64,000 nucleotides of DNA from Endozoicomonas sp965198415 (lineage in GTDB: Bacteria; Pseudomonadota; Gammaproteobacteria; Pseudomonadales; Endozoicomonadaceae): NCBI GenBank assembly GCA_965198415.1, contig CBDAPN010000032.1, positions 248,001-312,000 of the forward strand, in the 5' to 3' direction. The position numbers and the translations under genes were made by a program. The notes under the pieces were generated by a model. It saw only the letters and a list, made by a program, of their open reading frames with translations, searched no databases and was not told where the DNA came from. Of the stretch, positions 1 through 8,974 are shown one piece after another. Within the stretch, counting starts at the first letter, position 1. The number at the start of each line of letters is the position of its first letter.

Positions 1-1
1 T

Positions 2-187
2 AGCTTCAACTTAGAGGAGTCGCCACGAAATAAGCCTGAATTAAAGCCAGATTTATTTTTCTGGGCCTCCGGGGAAATGTCACCGGCGCAAATAGAGCTG
101 TATTCCACAGAGAATCCAAAAAACGTCTTGTTGGTTAAAGTCGAGGAACACGGAGTTATTGGGCTGACAGAAGGAGCCGGGCAATGA
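2..187 (+). CDS. gspH: Type II secretion minor pseudopilin GspH, C-terminal end (partial)
   Basis: The frame is open from base 2 and ends at TGA 185-187, giving about 61 residues of a C-terminus (starting SFNLEESPRNKP, ending LTEGAGQ). There is no start in the window, so the gene is cut by the left edge. The hydrophobic prepilin N-terminus is not visible. The call rests on position: the frame lies directly before gspI and overlaps its start as ATGA. Its beta-rich tail (ALVxVEEHG-like stretch VLLVKVEEHGVIGL) fits the globular end of GspH. In the family, GspH is a minor pseudopilin of the periplasmic pseudopilus. Its identity is inferred from gene order (H-I-J-K-L-M-N) more than from sequence. 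Confidence 0.75.
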   Translation, partial: SFNLEESPRNKPELKPDLFFWASGEMSPAQIELYSTENPKNVLLVKVEEHGVIGLTEGAGQ

Positions 188-564
188 AGCGTCATTTAAA
201 CGAAAACGGCTTTACATTGCTGGAAGTATTGATGGCATTGGCGTTGTTAGCCATTGCGGGGATGTCGGTACTGTCGATGAGTGGTGAAAGTGTTCGCAAC
301 ACGCCAATACTTGAGCAACGCACACTGGCACGACTGGTGGCTGATAATCAGATGACAGAGTTACACTTGCAAAAGCAGTGGCCAACCCTCGGTTGGCAGC
401 GTGAGACCCATGAACTGGCCGGAAGGCAATGGTTTGCACGCTTTCGCAGTGTAAAAACTAAAGATAACGATTTTCGCGCCATTGATGTTGAGGTTCGCAG
501 CGAGCCTGATGAGAGCTCTCCGGCTCTGGCAAACTTGAGAAGTTATATGGTTAGGCAGGGATGA
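184..564 (+). CDS. gspI: Type II secretion minor pseudopilin GspI
   Basis: This 126-aa protein has a type IV prepilin N-terminus: a short basic leader, then NGFTLLEVLMALALLAI, with the G/F processing site near residues 9-10 and the invariant Glu at +5 for assembly. The length matches GspI (about 120-130 aa). GspI forms the tip complex of the pseudopilus with GspJ and GspK after cleavage and methylation by GspO. The start ATG overlaps the gspH stop (ATGA), and the stop overlaps the start of gspJ, so the genes are translationally coupled in one operon. Nothing in the sequence looks broken. Confidence 0.93.
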   Translation: MKRHLNENGFTLLEVLMALALLAIAGMSVLSMSGESVRNTPILEQRTLARLVADNQMTELHLQKQWPTLGWQRETHELAGRQWFARFRSVKTKDNDFRAIDVEVRSEPDESSPALANLRSYMVRQG

Positions 565-1304
565 TATTGATTATAAAGCGGTTATTTTCCAAAAGAGAAC
601 CACCTTGCATCAGCCCTATTGCAACGCTTCAAACACACCACTTGGCAAGGTTTAAAACTCACTGCGCCTTAAACCAGAGTTTGACAAATTCAGCCCGGTA
701 TCAGCAGGGATTCACTTTGCTGGAAATGCTGGCAGCGATCGCAATTTTCAGCATTATCAGCCTGAGTGCCTGGCAGATTTTTCAAGGTGTTATGACAGCT
801 CACGATGTAGTGCTCGATAAAAACGAACGTTTACGACAACTGCAATATACCTTGCTACTTATTGATCAGGATTTGCAGCAAATTGCCGACCGTGGCGTCC
901 GTATTGATGACCAAGTGACACAACAGAGTTTGTTCAGCAATACACAGATGCTGGACAGTGAAGACGAAGCGCTAGCACTGGTGCGCTACGGCTGGCACAA
1001 CCCGGATCAACGCCTGCCAAGACCGCAACTCCAGCGTGTTTTTTACCGTTTGCAGGATAACCGACTGGAGCGCCTGTATCACCATGTGCTGGACCCCACA
1101 TCCATCAACGTTGAACCCATTACTCAGATTTTGTTATCAGACGTCAACTCGCTCAAATTCAGATTTTATAAAGATGGCCAGTGGTATGAGTCTTTATCAG
1201 GGCCAACCCTACCAGAAGGCATTGCCATCGAGTTTGAAATGAACGACTTTGGGCGTATTGAGAGACGGTATATTTTGCCCTCAACCTGGCAAGCGGGCTC
1301 ATGA
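561..1304 (+). CDS. gspJ: Type II secretion minor pseudopilin GspJ
   Basis: A prepilin motif QQGFTLLEMLAAIAIFSI sits unusually far inside the frame if ATG 561 is used, leaving a leader of about 49 residues where about 6-12 is normal. An in-frame TTG at 681 would give a leader of ten residues (LTNSARYQQG), so the true start may be 681; ATG 561 overlaps the gspI stop as ATGA, which favours the longer form. The remainder is a GspJ-like globular domain, including the LERLYHHVLD region and FRFYKDGQWYESLSG near the end. GspJ is a tip pseudopilin partnering GspI and GspK. The end overlaps the start of gspK by four bases. Confidence 0.9.
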   Translation: MILIIKRLFSKREPPCISPIATLQTHHLARFKTHCALNQSLTNSARYQQGFTLLEMLAAIAIFSIISLSAWQIFQGVMTAHDVVLDKNERLRQLQYTLLLIDQDLQQIADRGVRIDDQVTQQSLFSNTQMLDSEDEALALVRYGWHNPDQRLPRPQLQRVFYRLQDNRLERLYHHVLDPTSINVEPITQILLSDVNSLKFRFYKDGQWYESLSGPTLPEGIAIEFEMNDFGRIERRYILPSTWQAGS

Positions 1305-2302
1305 TGCAGCGATCAGTCAATAGGAACAAAGCACAACAGGGCATCGCGCTGCTGAGTGTGTTACTGATGCTGACACTGCTGGTTTTGCTGGCCAATGAAT
1401 TGACCCTGTCTTTTCGTACTCAGCTGACCCGAACGCAGTCTATACAGGAGCGTGAACAAGCGCGCTGGTACGCTGTTTCCGGGGAAAATCTGGCCATTAA
1501 GATATTGCTAAAGAATTTTAAGGATAATCCGGGTGTAACTCATCTGGGACAGTATTGGGCGACAGATAACGTTGTTTTGCCTGTGGAGGGTGGACAGATC
1601 TCCGGCCAGCTTAATGATGCGGCGGCCTGTTTTAATATCAATGCACTGGCAAAAAAACCGGCACAGGGCGCCGACCCGTTTTCCATGACGCCTGAGGGAC
1701 GGATTTTTTCAGCATTGCTTCAGTATTTAGGCGTGCCCCCATGGCAGGCAGAAACGATTACCCGCTCCACCCAGAACTGGGTCAGTAGCGAAGACTTAAA
1801 TCAGGGGGCAAGTGACGTGGATTATCTGGCCATGCCCATGCCTTACCTCAGCGGTAAAACCCTGATGCGAGATACCAGTGAGTGGCGCGCTGTGGCTGGT
1901 GTATCGCAGTCTATTGCACAAAAAGTGATGCCATACCTTTGTGCGCTGCCAAAATCTGAGTTGTCCATCAACGTCAACACACTGGCTGTGGATAAGCCCG
2001 AGCTGTTAGCGGCTGTCTATGTGGATCAACTGCCTGTGGATCAGGCGCTCAATGTGCTTGAAAACCGTCCTAAAAAAGGGTGGAGTCGTCTTGCTGAATT
2101 TACCGGTCAACCGTTGTTAGCCAACTTTAATAGCTCCGGCGTCAAAAAACACCTGAACATTGTCAGTGAATTTTTTGAAATGCATGCAACCGCTGTTTTC
2201 GGCAACAGTGAAGTCAGATTAAAAAGTCTTTTAGCCCGTTCCCAAGGTGCTAATAAAGAGAATCAACTAACGGTCATTCGCCGTAAATTTGGAGGAGTGT
2301 AA
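1301..2302 (+). CDS. gspK: Type II secretion minor pseudopilin GspK
   Basis: This 333-aa protein begins with a basic leader and AQQGIALLSVLLMLTLLVLL, the GspK form of the prepilin motif, in which the residue five after the cleavage glycine is not Glu. The length is right for GspK, the largest minor pseudopilin, which caps the pseudopilus and carries an alpha-helical insert domain. Recognisable family segments include FNINALA (around residue 107), DLNQGASDVDYL and the NVNTLAVDKPELLAA stretch near residue 225. The gene overlaps gspJ by four bases and shares its final base with the gspL start. Confidence 0.93.
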   Translation: MMQRSVNRNKAQQGIALLSVLLMLTLLVLLANELTLSFRTQLTRTQSIQEREQARWYAVSGENLAIKILLKNFKDNPGVTHLGQYWATDNVVLPVEGGQISGQLNDAAACFNINALAKKPAQGADPFSMTPEGRIFSALLQYLGVPPWQAETITRSTQNWVSSEDLNQGASDVDYLAMPMPYLSGKTLMRDTSEWRAVAGVSQSIAQKVMPYLCALPKSELSINVNTLAVDKPELLAAVYVDQLPVDQALNVLENRPKKGWSRLAEFTGQPLLANFNSSGVKKHLNIVSEFFEMHATAVFGNSEVRLKSLLARSQGANKENQLTVIRRKFGGV

Positions 2303-3507
2303 TGAATCCTCACCTGTTTTTAAGACTGCCTGAAACAGCGACACAACCGGTTTACTGGCTACTCTGGGCTAATCGTGAGCTTGCCAGTGGTTCTTGGCCA
2401 GATGTGCAAACCTTTATTGGCAATTTTGCTGATACCTCTGCTGGTAACACGTCGTTGGTAGAGATGACGGCGACGGTTCTGGTACCGGCTGCGAAAGTTA
2501 CGACGCATGCCTTAAGTGTGGAGGGGCGCTTGACTCCCACGGTGCGATTATCGCTACCGTGGCGATTGGAAGAAGAGCTCAGTGAGGATGTGGATAACCT
2601 GCATGTTGCGGTTTTGCATCACAGCGATGGCCTTGCTCATCTGGCAATTACTGAAAAGTCCGCCATGGCGCAATGGCAAGGCTGGCTGACTCAGGCAAAA
2701 GTCCACTCAACACTGTGGGTTTGTGACGCTCTTATGCTGCCTTTTAAAGACGGCGAATGCAGTTTACTAACGATTGATGACCTTACGATTGCCCGCCATG
2801 GTCAGTGGCAGAGTGCTGTGTGCGAGCCACATTGGTTCACCCTGTTCAAGGAAGGTTTGCAAAAACAACAGCCTGACGTTGTATTTGTTCAGACTCCAAC
2901 AGATTGCACCTCCCCCATTGCACCTTTGGCACTTGAAGCCAGTACCACACAGCTTAACTTGCTGCAGGGGCAATGGCAGCCTGCCTCTCCCTGGCGACGA
3001 CGCATCTTATCCTGTTTACCCACTGCCGTGATGGCATCGTTATTTCTGGGGCTGTTAACCGTAAATTCTCTGCTTGATATACGACAGTTAGAGCAGGCTA
3101 CAGAGCATTATCAACAACAAGCTAAAAATACTTTTTTGCAGCTGTTTCCCGGTGAACGTGTTGTGCGGCTGCAAACCCAAATGCAGCAAAAACTCTCTGC
3201 GTTAAAGCAGCCGGAAAAAAGCTCGCAAAGCATGCTTGATATTCTGGCGACAATCACTCCGGTTATGAATGCGTTCCCAGAGCTGAAGGCCAGCTCCATG
3301 CGCTTTTCCATGAGCAATAATGGTTTACGACAAGTGCTGTACATTCAGGCGACGGCTAAAAACTTTGAGCTGTTCACACGGTTTCGGGAGCGGTTTGAAA
3401 ATGACCTGAAAAGCAATCAGGAAAGCCTGAACATTGCCATTGAAGCGCTGGAACGAACGGAAGATAAAGTGACCGGTACGCTGGTGATCTCTGGAGGGGT
3501 ATCGTGA
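2302..3507 (+). CDS. gspL: Type II secretion inner-membrane platform protein GspL
   Basis: A 401-aa bitopic protein. Residues 1 to about 235 form a soluble, cytoplasmic actin-like domain. A membrane segment lies around residues 238-257 (SCLPTAVMASLFLGLLTV). The rest is a periplasmic coiled region and ferredoxin-like domain. In the family, the cytoplasmic part binds the ATPase GspE and the periplasmic part pairs with GspM. The similarity is moderate, as is usual for GspL, but size, topology and gene order agree. A good Shine-Dalgarno (GGAGG) lies just before ATG 2302, and the stop overlaps the gspM start. Confidence 0.9.
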   Translation: MNPHLFLRLPETATQPVYWLLWANRELASGSWPDVQTFIGNFADTSAGNTSLVEMTATVLVPAAKVTTHALSVEGRLTPTVRLSLPWRLEEELSEDVDNLHVAVLHHSDGLAHLAITEKSAMAQWQGWLTQAKVHSTLWVCDALMLPFKDGECSLLTIDDLTIARHGQWQSAVCEPHWFTLFKEGLQKQQPDVVFVQTPTDCTSPIAPLALEASTTQLNLLQGQWQPASPWRRRILSCLPTAVMASLFLGLLTVNSLLDIRQLEQATEHYQQQAKNTFLQLFPGERVVRLQTQMQQKLSALKQPEKSSQSMLDILATITPVMNAFPELKASSMRFSMSNNGLRQVLYIQATAKNFELFTRFRERFENDLKSNQESLNIAIEALERTEDKVTGTLVISGGVS

Positions 3508-4034
3508 TGCGGTTTTTTGCAACTGTTTTTGCCAGTTTGAAGCCATTTTTGCAGTCATTGTCCCACCGATGGCAGCAGCTTTCCCAGCGTGAACAGTGGT
3601 TAACGTCTGTTGCGCTGGTATCGCTGTTTATATGGGTTATCTGGCAAGGTGTTTTTGTATCTCTGGCCGATAGGCAGGCGTTGGCCCAAAAGAGAATGGT
3701 CGCTAGTCGTGCACAGTTGACTTTGATTCAGCAGCAGGCAGAGGAAGTGGTCCGTTTAAGGGCTTTAGGTGCCACTGTGCAGTCTGATCGTTCGACTCCC
3801 ATGGATCGGGTGGTGCATCAACTGGCTGCGAAACACAAGTTGACTTTACAGCGGGTAAAAAATCGTGGAGAAGTGCTCGACATCGGTCTGGCAAATGCGC
3901 GCTTTGATCAATTGATGAGCTGGCTGACACTGCTTGAGCAGCAATACCAAATACGCGTAAAAACCATACGACTTGAATCCACTGAAACCAGCGGTCTGGT
4001 TGAAGTAGAGCGACTGGAGCTTGAACGTGGTTAA
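3504..4034 (+). CDS. gspM: Type II secretion inner-membrane platform protein GspM
   Basis: This 176-aa protein has a short cytoplasmic N-terminus, one membrane segment at about residues 33-52 (WLTSVALVSLFIWVIWQGVF) and a periplasmic domain ending in VEVERLELERG. Length and topology fit GspM, the partner of GspL in the inner-membrane assembly platform. The start ATG overlaps the gspL stop (GTGATG context) and the C-terminus overlaps gspN by eight bases. GspM is poorly conserved, so much of the call comes from its place in the operon. Confidence 0.88.
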   Translation: MMRFFATVFASLKPFLQSLSHRWQQLSQREQWLTSVALVSLFIWVIWQGVFVSLADRQALAQKRMVASRAQLTLIQQQAEEVVRLRALGATVQSDRSTPMDRVVHQLAAKHKLTLQRVKNRGEVLDIGLANARFDQLMSWLTLLEQQYQIRVKTIRLESTETSGLVEVERLELERG

Positions 4035-4830
4035 TCAGAAAATAAAACAACATAAAACAGGCAAGTTAATTTTACTTTCAGTCGTCGCTCTATTCAGTTT
4101 CTGCGGTTTTTTACTGGCAAATATTCCAGCAAAAAAACTCTGGCATTATTTGCCAACGGATCACCTTCCTGTGGAGCTGAAAGGTATTAACGGCACTGCA
4201 TGGTCCGGGATGGCGGAGAGTTTACTCATTCAGGGGACAAAAACACCGCTGTTAGTATCGGAGCTTCGTTGGCAGATCGAGCCGACTCAACTATTGCAAG
4301 GCAAGTTTAAAATTAATGTACAAATTGGTGGCGCAGCTTTACCGATAAGTGGTGCTGGTACCATAACAGTAACCCGTAACGATTTGGCTATAGAAAATCT
4401 TGCCCTTGATACCACTGCACAGTGGCTAGTTGACGCTTCAGGACAAAAGCTGCCCGCAAGCGTAGCGGGCAATGTGTTTTTACAGCTGGATGAATTGAAA
4501 CTAAACAACAATGGGTGTCAGAGCGCAAAAGGTGACGCTCAATGGGCGCAAAGCCAGCTGGATTCTTTTTTTGGTCAGTTTGATCTTGGCAATACGACAG
4601 CAACCATCAGTTGTCAGGGGGGCGAATTGGTGGCAAAAATCAGGCAATCATCACCAATTTTAAAAAGTAATGGTGATTTTCGTTTAGGGATTAAGGGTGG
4701 ATATACGTTTACCGGCAACATGACGCCGGAGGAGTCGATTCCTGAATCGGTAAAAAACGGGCTGAAAATGCTCCCTTACCCAGATGCCAACGGGGCATAT
4801 CCGTTGAAATTCAGTGGTTTTATTAATTAG
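4027..4830 (+). CDS. gspN: Type II secretion protein GspN
   Basis: I place the start at GTG 4027 because GGAG at 4016-4019 sits seven bases upstream; the in-frame TTG at 4021 would be only one base from it. The product is about 267 aa with one N-terminal membrane segment (around residues 15-32) and a beta-rich periplasmic domain, including WHYLP and LKGINGTAWSG, the hallmark opening of the GspN family. GspN is an accessory type II secretion component found in only some operons. This is the last gene of the run: after its stop there is a 90-base gap before an unrelated HPr-like gene. No clear terminator is visible in that gap. Confidence 0.88.
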   Translation: MVNQKIKQHKTGKLILLSVVALFSFCGFLLANIPAKKLWHYLPTDHLPVELKGINGTAWSGMAESLLIQGTKTPLLVSELRWQIEPTQLLQGKFKINVQIGGAALPISGAGTITVTRNDLAIENLALDTTAQWLVDASGQKLPASVAGNVFLQLDELKLNNNGCQSAKGDAQWAQSQLDSFFGQFDLGNTTATISCQGGELVAKIRQSSPILKSNGDFRLGIKGGYTFTGNMTPEESIPESVKNGLKMLPYPDANGAYPLKFSGFIN

Positions 4831-4923
4831 TCATCAGAGTGGTTAATGCCGGGTTAAAGTCCATTGTATTGTGGTGTGTTTATAGCCAGTTAAACTCGGC
4901 GATACCGTTCAGGGAGTGAAGTT

Positions 4924-5187
4924 GTGCAAACTGCATTAATCAAAATAGCCTTTGAAAATGGCCTTCACACACGGCCTGCGGCGTTACTGGTGAAAGCCTG
5001 TAAAGCGTTCTCAAGCACAATTATTATTGAAAATAACGGAATGAAAGTCAGCGCGAAAGATCTAATGAAACTGATGTCTATTGATATCGGCAAAGACGAT
5101 ATTATTACCCTGATTATTGAAGGTGATGACGAAGTTGCTGCTATGAAAACACTTAAACCGGTCATCTTAAAGTTAGGGCTGAAATAG
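4924..5187 (+). CDS. HPr-family phosphocarrier protein
   Basis: An 87-aa HPr fold. The phosphorylation motif GLHTRPA places His at residue 15 and Arg at 17, as in PtsH. The start is GTG 4924 with AGGGAG seven bases upstream. The position equivalent to regulatory Ser46 is Asp (AKDLMKLM, D46), where Gram-positive HPr has a kinase target Ser and many proteobacterial NPr/HPr proteins keep Ser. HPr normally carries phosphate from Enzyme I to Enzyme II or IIA-Ntr. Here no Enzyme I or EIIA gene is adjacent, and the gene stands alone after gspN. It could be the general HPr, an NPr or a regulatory paralogue. No clear terminator follows; bases 5188-5452 hold nothing I can identify. Confidence 0.9.
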   Translation: MQTALIKIAFENGLHTRPAALLVKACKAFSSTIIIENNGMKVSAKDLMKLMSIDIGKDDIITLIIEGDDEVAAMKTLKPVILKLGLK

Positions 5188-5452
5188 CGCACCCTAAAGC
5201 TGAGAGGGAACCCCGGGAATCCGACCCCGTCAAACCGCCCGACATTAGGGGTAGACTCCATTGATGCCTGCGGTACACTCCCCCCGTGTGTTGTTTTAGC
5301 AATCAGGCTCTTTCTTATTTCGGGTATAGACGGCAAGCGAATAGTAATGGCGCCGTTGCAGTTATTATGCCCAACCGCGCCGTGACTTTACGTCACTTCC
5401 TGATTAACACCTGCACATTGTCCGATAATTTGAGCCCTATGTTCGAGCAGTT

Positions 5453-8400
5453 TCACGGGCTTGATTGATAGAAGATACAATTGAAACGAGCAGTCTGTAG
5501 CACTTCCATTATGGTATCGCTGTCATTCTCATTTTCTCCTTCTGCACATAGCAAAGCATCCTCGATAATTATGCCAACCAGTTCTTTGCCTCGTTGATTT
5601 ATCCAGTTCCTTATAAACTTAGAGGTAACCTCTGCGCTCTTCAATGCAGTCTGGCATAGAAATTCAGCGGGCATTACATCATAATTGAGCTCTACACCAC
5701 TATCAAGCAATGCGCCGACTAACCATTCTTTACCTTCTAATGCTGCTTGGTATAGGCAGTCGGGAAGCTGCTGGGCAATATCATTTGAAGCCTTCAGCAC
5801 CCTGATTGCACTTTTAATCTGGCTATGCTCAAACTGGTCAAGTATTTCGGGAAGGAGTTTATCTGCTTTATCAGTAAGATTATCCCATATATACGAGACT
5901 GTTTTTGCCTCATTTTTAATAACAAGTTCAGCAATTGTTTTAGGTAAACTGTCAGTGAGTGATAACAACGATTGGAAAATTTCCGCTGAACCCTCGCTTT
6001 CAGAGGCCATTGTAAATGGATGTTGATAATCTTCGGTATGAGAGCGGGTTATTTTAATTCCGGCATTAACTAATACGGAACATAAGCTGGAGTTATTGTG
6101 GCAAATAGACAAATTAAGATCAGGGATTATAGGATAACCCATTGAAACCAGAATTCTAATAACTTCTACCTGCTTATTAGCCACCACACTAGTAAGCAGG
6201 TTATCAGTTTCGCAAACGTACTTTTTGTCAATAAGCTTTTGTGCTTTTTCCCATATAAGAAAAACCATATCCAATTTATTTTGCTTGATAGCAAATATGA
6301 AAGCCTTTGTCACAGCGACTTTAGCATCATTATTGAGGCTGGCTTTATTAATCTGATCCCCGCAAAGTAAGGTATTTAGTATCTTAGTATTGGGACTTTC
6401 GATCGCATGGTGAAGAATAGGTTTTCTTGAATCATCAGTCATATGAAATTCAGCCCCAGCGAGAATTAATGAGCTGATAATGTGTAAATATTTTTCTGCT
6501 TTCGGTTTATCAATAGGGTTTGCATCTACCAGTGCATTATTATACTGAGTTATTACTGAAGCAATGATATTCCCAATACCCACAGTATTATACTTATGTT
6601 CAGCTTGGACTAAAGCCGAAAAAAAGTAATGATTTTTCCCTGTTTCATATGTTTGATTGATAGCTTTATTTATCATATTATTTTTTGCTTGAGGATCAGA
6701 AAAAGATTCGAGTATCATGGAGACTGAATCGACGTCGTTAATTTCTGCAACTTTACAAAATTCGGTAGTAATATCACCTCCATTCTGGATAAACAGTTTG
6801 ATGATTTCATTATTACGCTCGAAAATTGCCATTAGAGTATGTGAGGGGTGTTTTGTTTGGTCGATACCTATTTTTGCCTTCATCAATTTAGAAATTGTCT
6901 TTTGGTCTCTTTTGTTGAATGCTTTGACCCAAAAAATAGCGCTTTTGAAGGGTGCTAATTCGCTCATGATTCCAAGTACATCTGTTCTATTATTCTCAAC
7001 TGCAAAGTGTAGCAATCTTTCATGGACTGCAACTGAAAACATTCTCTGAAGTTTTATCAATATTCTTAGTTTGTTGATGTCATTCAATTCAATAACATTT
7101 TTTATTTTTTCAAATAAATCATCACCTGGAATGGTTGAAACTAATTTTTCGACTAGACTGTCGTGACAGCTCTCATGTGCCAGCTCTAACGCTGATTTTT
7201 TACTTCTGTTGTTAGTGGGTTGATAAATATCTGCCCCCATATTAACCAGATTAAAAACTGCACACTCATCCCCTTTACGAGCCAAAAGGTGCAGCAAGTT
7301 TAATCCGGATCTTAATGTTTTTTTAATGTCAACACCAGACTCTATCAATGCTGCTAAAACATTCTGATCCCTTAATCTGGCCACATTACACATAAATTCG
7401 CGTAATAAATCTTCATCCATGCAGTTGATGACTTTTTTTAGCAAATTCTGCAAATGACCATGGTCGTTACTCTGACTTATGACCAAGCTCGACACAGCCG
7501 AAGTAATGCCTTTAACTTTTTTGTCTAAAATAAGACCGGATTTGAATATTTGACGAAGATCTTCTTCTTTGCCACACCTTACAACACCAAGAAAAGCGTC
7601 TTTCAAATATTGATCACCGTCGCTTCCATCGCTATTTAATAAGGACAGGATCAGTTTATTATTTTTTTTATGGATGGCCTTAAACAGTGGAGTTTTTGAC
7701 CATTCCACTTTCCCTGCATTACGATCAACACCCAGAGAAATAAAACCCTCTACCAGATCAAGATGTTCTTTTTCAACACTTTCCATGAAAGCACTTTCGA
7801 TATGATGCTTCATTTCGGGTTTATCTTTCACAATTTTCCACACCCCTAAAAAATATTTTTTGTTTTCGACTATGTGACTTAAAACAGTATAAAGGCCAAA
7901 TAGATTTATGAATGCTACAGTAGCCGATTCAATGTTTCGATCAATAGATAAGGGTAGGACATCTTTTAATAAATCATATCGAACGCTAACACAAAAGAAA
8001 TCTTTCAATATTTCACACTGATTTAATTTGGCCATTTTTATTATAAACTCCTTAACATATGACAATTTTCTATCCAAAAAAAAGAAAATAATTTCATGCT
8101 TTTCTTCTTGTATTGCGTCGATTAGTAAACTCTGTAAAAGATATTCATCTTTGGTTAATTGATCTATTATTTTCTTAACTTTAGTCTCAGGGATACGTTG
8201 CATCAGTTCTGATAATTTATTATCAGGCATTTTCTCGGCCAAGTTGTTTAACACCGTTATGTTATCGTTTTCTAGAGCCAGCTCTAAAGAATATGATAAT
8301 GCATCAGAATTTATTGACTTTTCTCCCTGATTCCAGCTTTCCCTTACAGGATTTAAAATTTGATGGTCGTTGTTCATACTAAGCAATTTATCAACGCATT

Positions 8401-8974
8401 TTTTGTTGTTATTAGCCGCACTGGTAAAAAGTAGAGGGACACTTTTTTTAAGGTTGCAGTCATAAAAAAGTAAGCCAGCACATTCTGGTTTACGTTTCAA
8501 AATATAGGATAGCGTTCCTACACTACCCAATATACATGCCTGTACAGGAAAAGGCTCGATGATATCTTCTTCAGATTTTCTTTCATTCATTAAATACTTA
8601 TCAAAACGTTTCATTTCTTTTTCAAATAATGAAAGCAAAGAATGAGTTTGAATACTGTTAGGATTCAGGGGGTTATTTTTCCTTAAATAACCTTTCAAAT
8701 TTTCTCCATCTGTTTGGTTTACAAATGTGGTTTCTTGGCCGCCTTTAAAAAATATATCTTTAATTTCAACGTAACCTACCTGTACTCTACAGACCATACA
8801 TTCTTTAACGGTTCGATCTGCTAAGTTTTTTCCCGCAAAGGTAGCTATCATACAGTTTTTGTGCAGGTGCATTTTACAGCAAGTAGCAATGAAAATATTT
8901 CCAGGTGGTTGGTTCGATTGATAAAATTCTTCTAAGCAAATGGTACAAGCGGTTGCGTCAGCAGTGGTTCGCAT
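5453..8974 (-). CDS. RING-like zinc finger plus ankyrin-repeat protein (eukaryote-like, putative effector)
   Basis: A 1173-aa protein with low GC and codon use unlike its neighbours. Residues 10-62 show a RING-type ligand pattern: C10-X2-C13, C32/C33, H36, H38, C41, C59-X2-C62, in the context CTICLEEF typical of RING-H2 E3 ubiquitin ligases. From about residue 150 onward there are many ankyrin-like helix-turn-helix units. The clearest are around 400-450 (TPLFKAIHKKNNKLILSLL), 560-620 (GLNLLHLLARKGDECAVFNL and GADIYQPTNN) and 840-880. No signal peptide or membrane segment is seen. RING plus ankyrin is common in eukaryotic ubiquitin ligases and in some injected bacterial effectors. Activity and secretion are inference. 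The ankyrin repeats are degenerate and I did not count them. Confidence 0.8.
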   Translation of the reverse strand: MRTTADATACTICLEEFYQSNQPPGNIFIATCCKMHLHKNCMIATFAGKNLADRTVKECMVCRVQVGYVEIKDIFFKGGQETTFVNQTDGENLKGYLRKNNPLNPNSIQTHSLLSLFEKEMKRFDKYLMNERKSEEDIIEPFPVQACILGSVGTLSYILKRKPECAGLLFYDCNLKKSVPLLFTSAANNNKKCVDKLLSMNNDHQILNPVRESWNQGEKSINSDALSYSLELALENDNITVLNNLAEKMPDNKLSELMQRIPETKVKKIIDQLTKDEYLLQSLLIDAIQEEKHEIIFFFLDRKLSYVKEFIIKMAKLNQCEILKDFFCVSVRYDLLKDVLPLSIDRNIESATVAFINLFGLYTVLSHIVENKKYFLGVWKIVKDKPEMKHHIESAFMESVEKEHLDLVEGFISLGVDRNAGKVEWSKTPLFKAIHKKNNKLILSLLNSDGSDGDQYLKDAFLGVVRCGKEEDLRQIFKSGLILDKKVKGITSAVSSLVISQSNDHGHLQNLLKKVINCMDEDLLREFMCNVARLRDQNVLAALIESGVDIKKTLRSGLNLLHLLARKGDECAVFNLVNMGADIYQPTNNRSKKSALELAHESCHDSLVEKLVSTIPGDDLFEKIKNVIELNDINKLRILIKLQRMFSVAVHERLLHFAVENNRTDVLGIMSELAPFKSAIFWVKAFNKRDQKTISKLMKAKIGIDQTKHPSHTLMAIFERNNEIIKLFIQNGGDITTEFCKVAEINDVDSVSMILESFSDPQAKNNMINKAINQTYETGKNHYFFSALVQAEHKYNTVGIGNIIASVITQYNNALVDANPIDKPKAEKYLHIISSLILAGAEFHMTDDSRKPILHHAIESPNTKILNTLLCGDQINKASLNNDAKVAVTKAFIFAIKQNKLDMVFLIWEKAQKLIDKKYVCETDNLLTSVVANKQVEVIRILVSMGYPIIPDLNLSICHNNSSLCSVLVNAGIKITRSHTEDYQHPFTMASESEGSAEIFQSLLSLTDSLPKTIAELVIKNEAKTVSYIWDNLTDKADKLLPEILDQFEHSQIKSAIRVLKASNDIAQQLPDCLYQAALEGKEWLVGALLDSGVELNYDVMPAEFLCQTALKSAEVTSKFIRNWINQRGKELVGIIIEDALLCAEGENENDSDTIMEVLQTARFNCIFYQSSP

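Noticed and set aside
5286..5468. 60-residue frame between the HPr-like and RING/ankyrin genes
   Set aside because: No ribosome binding site, no family resemblance, and it runs into the end of the opposite gene.
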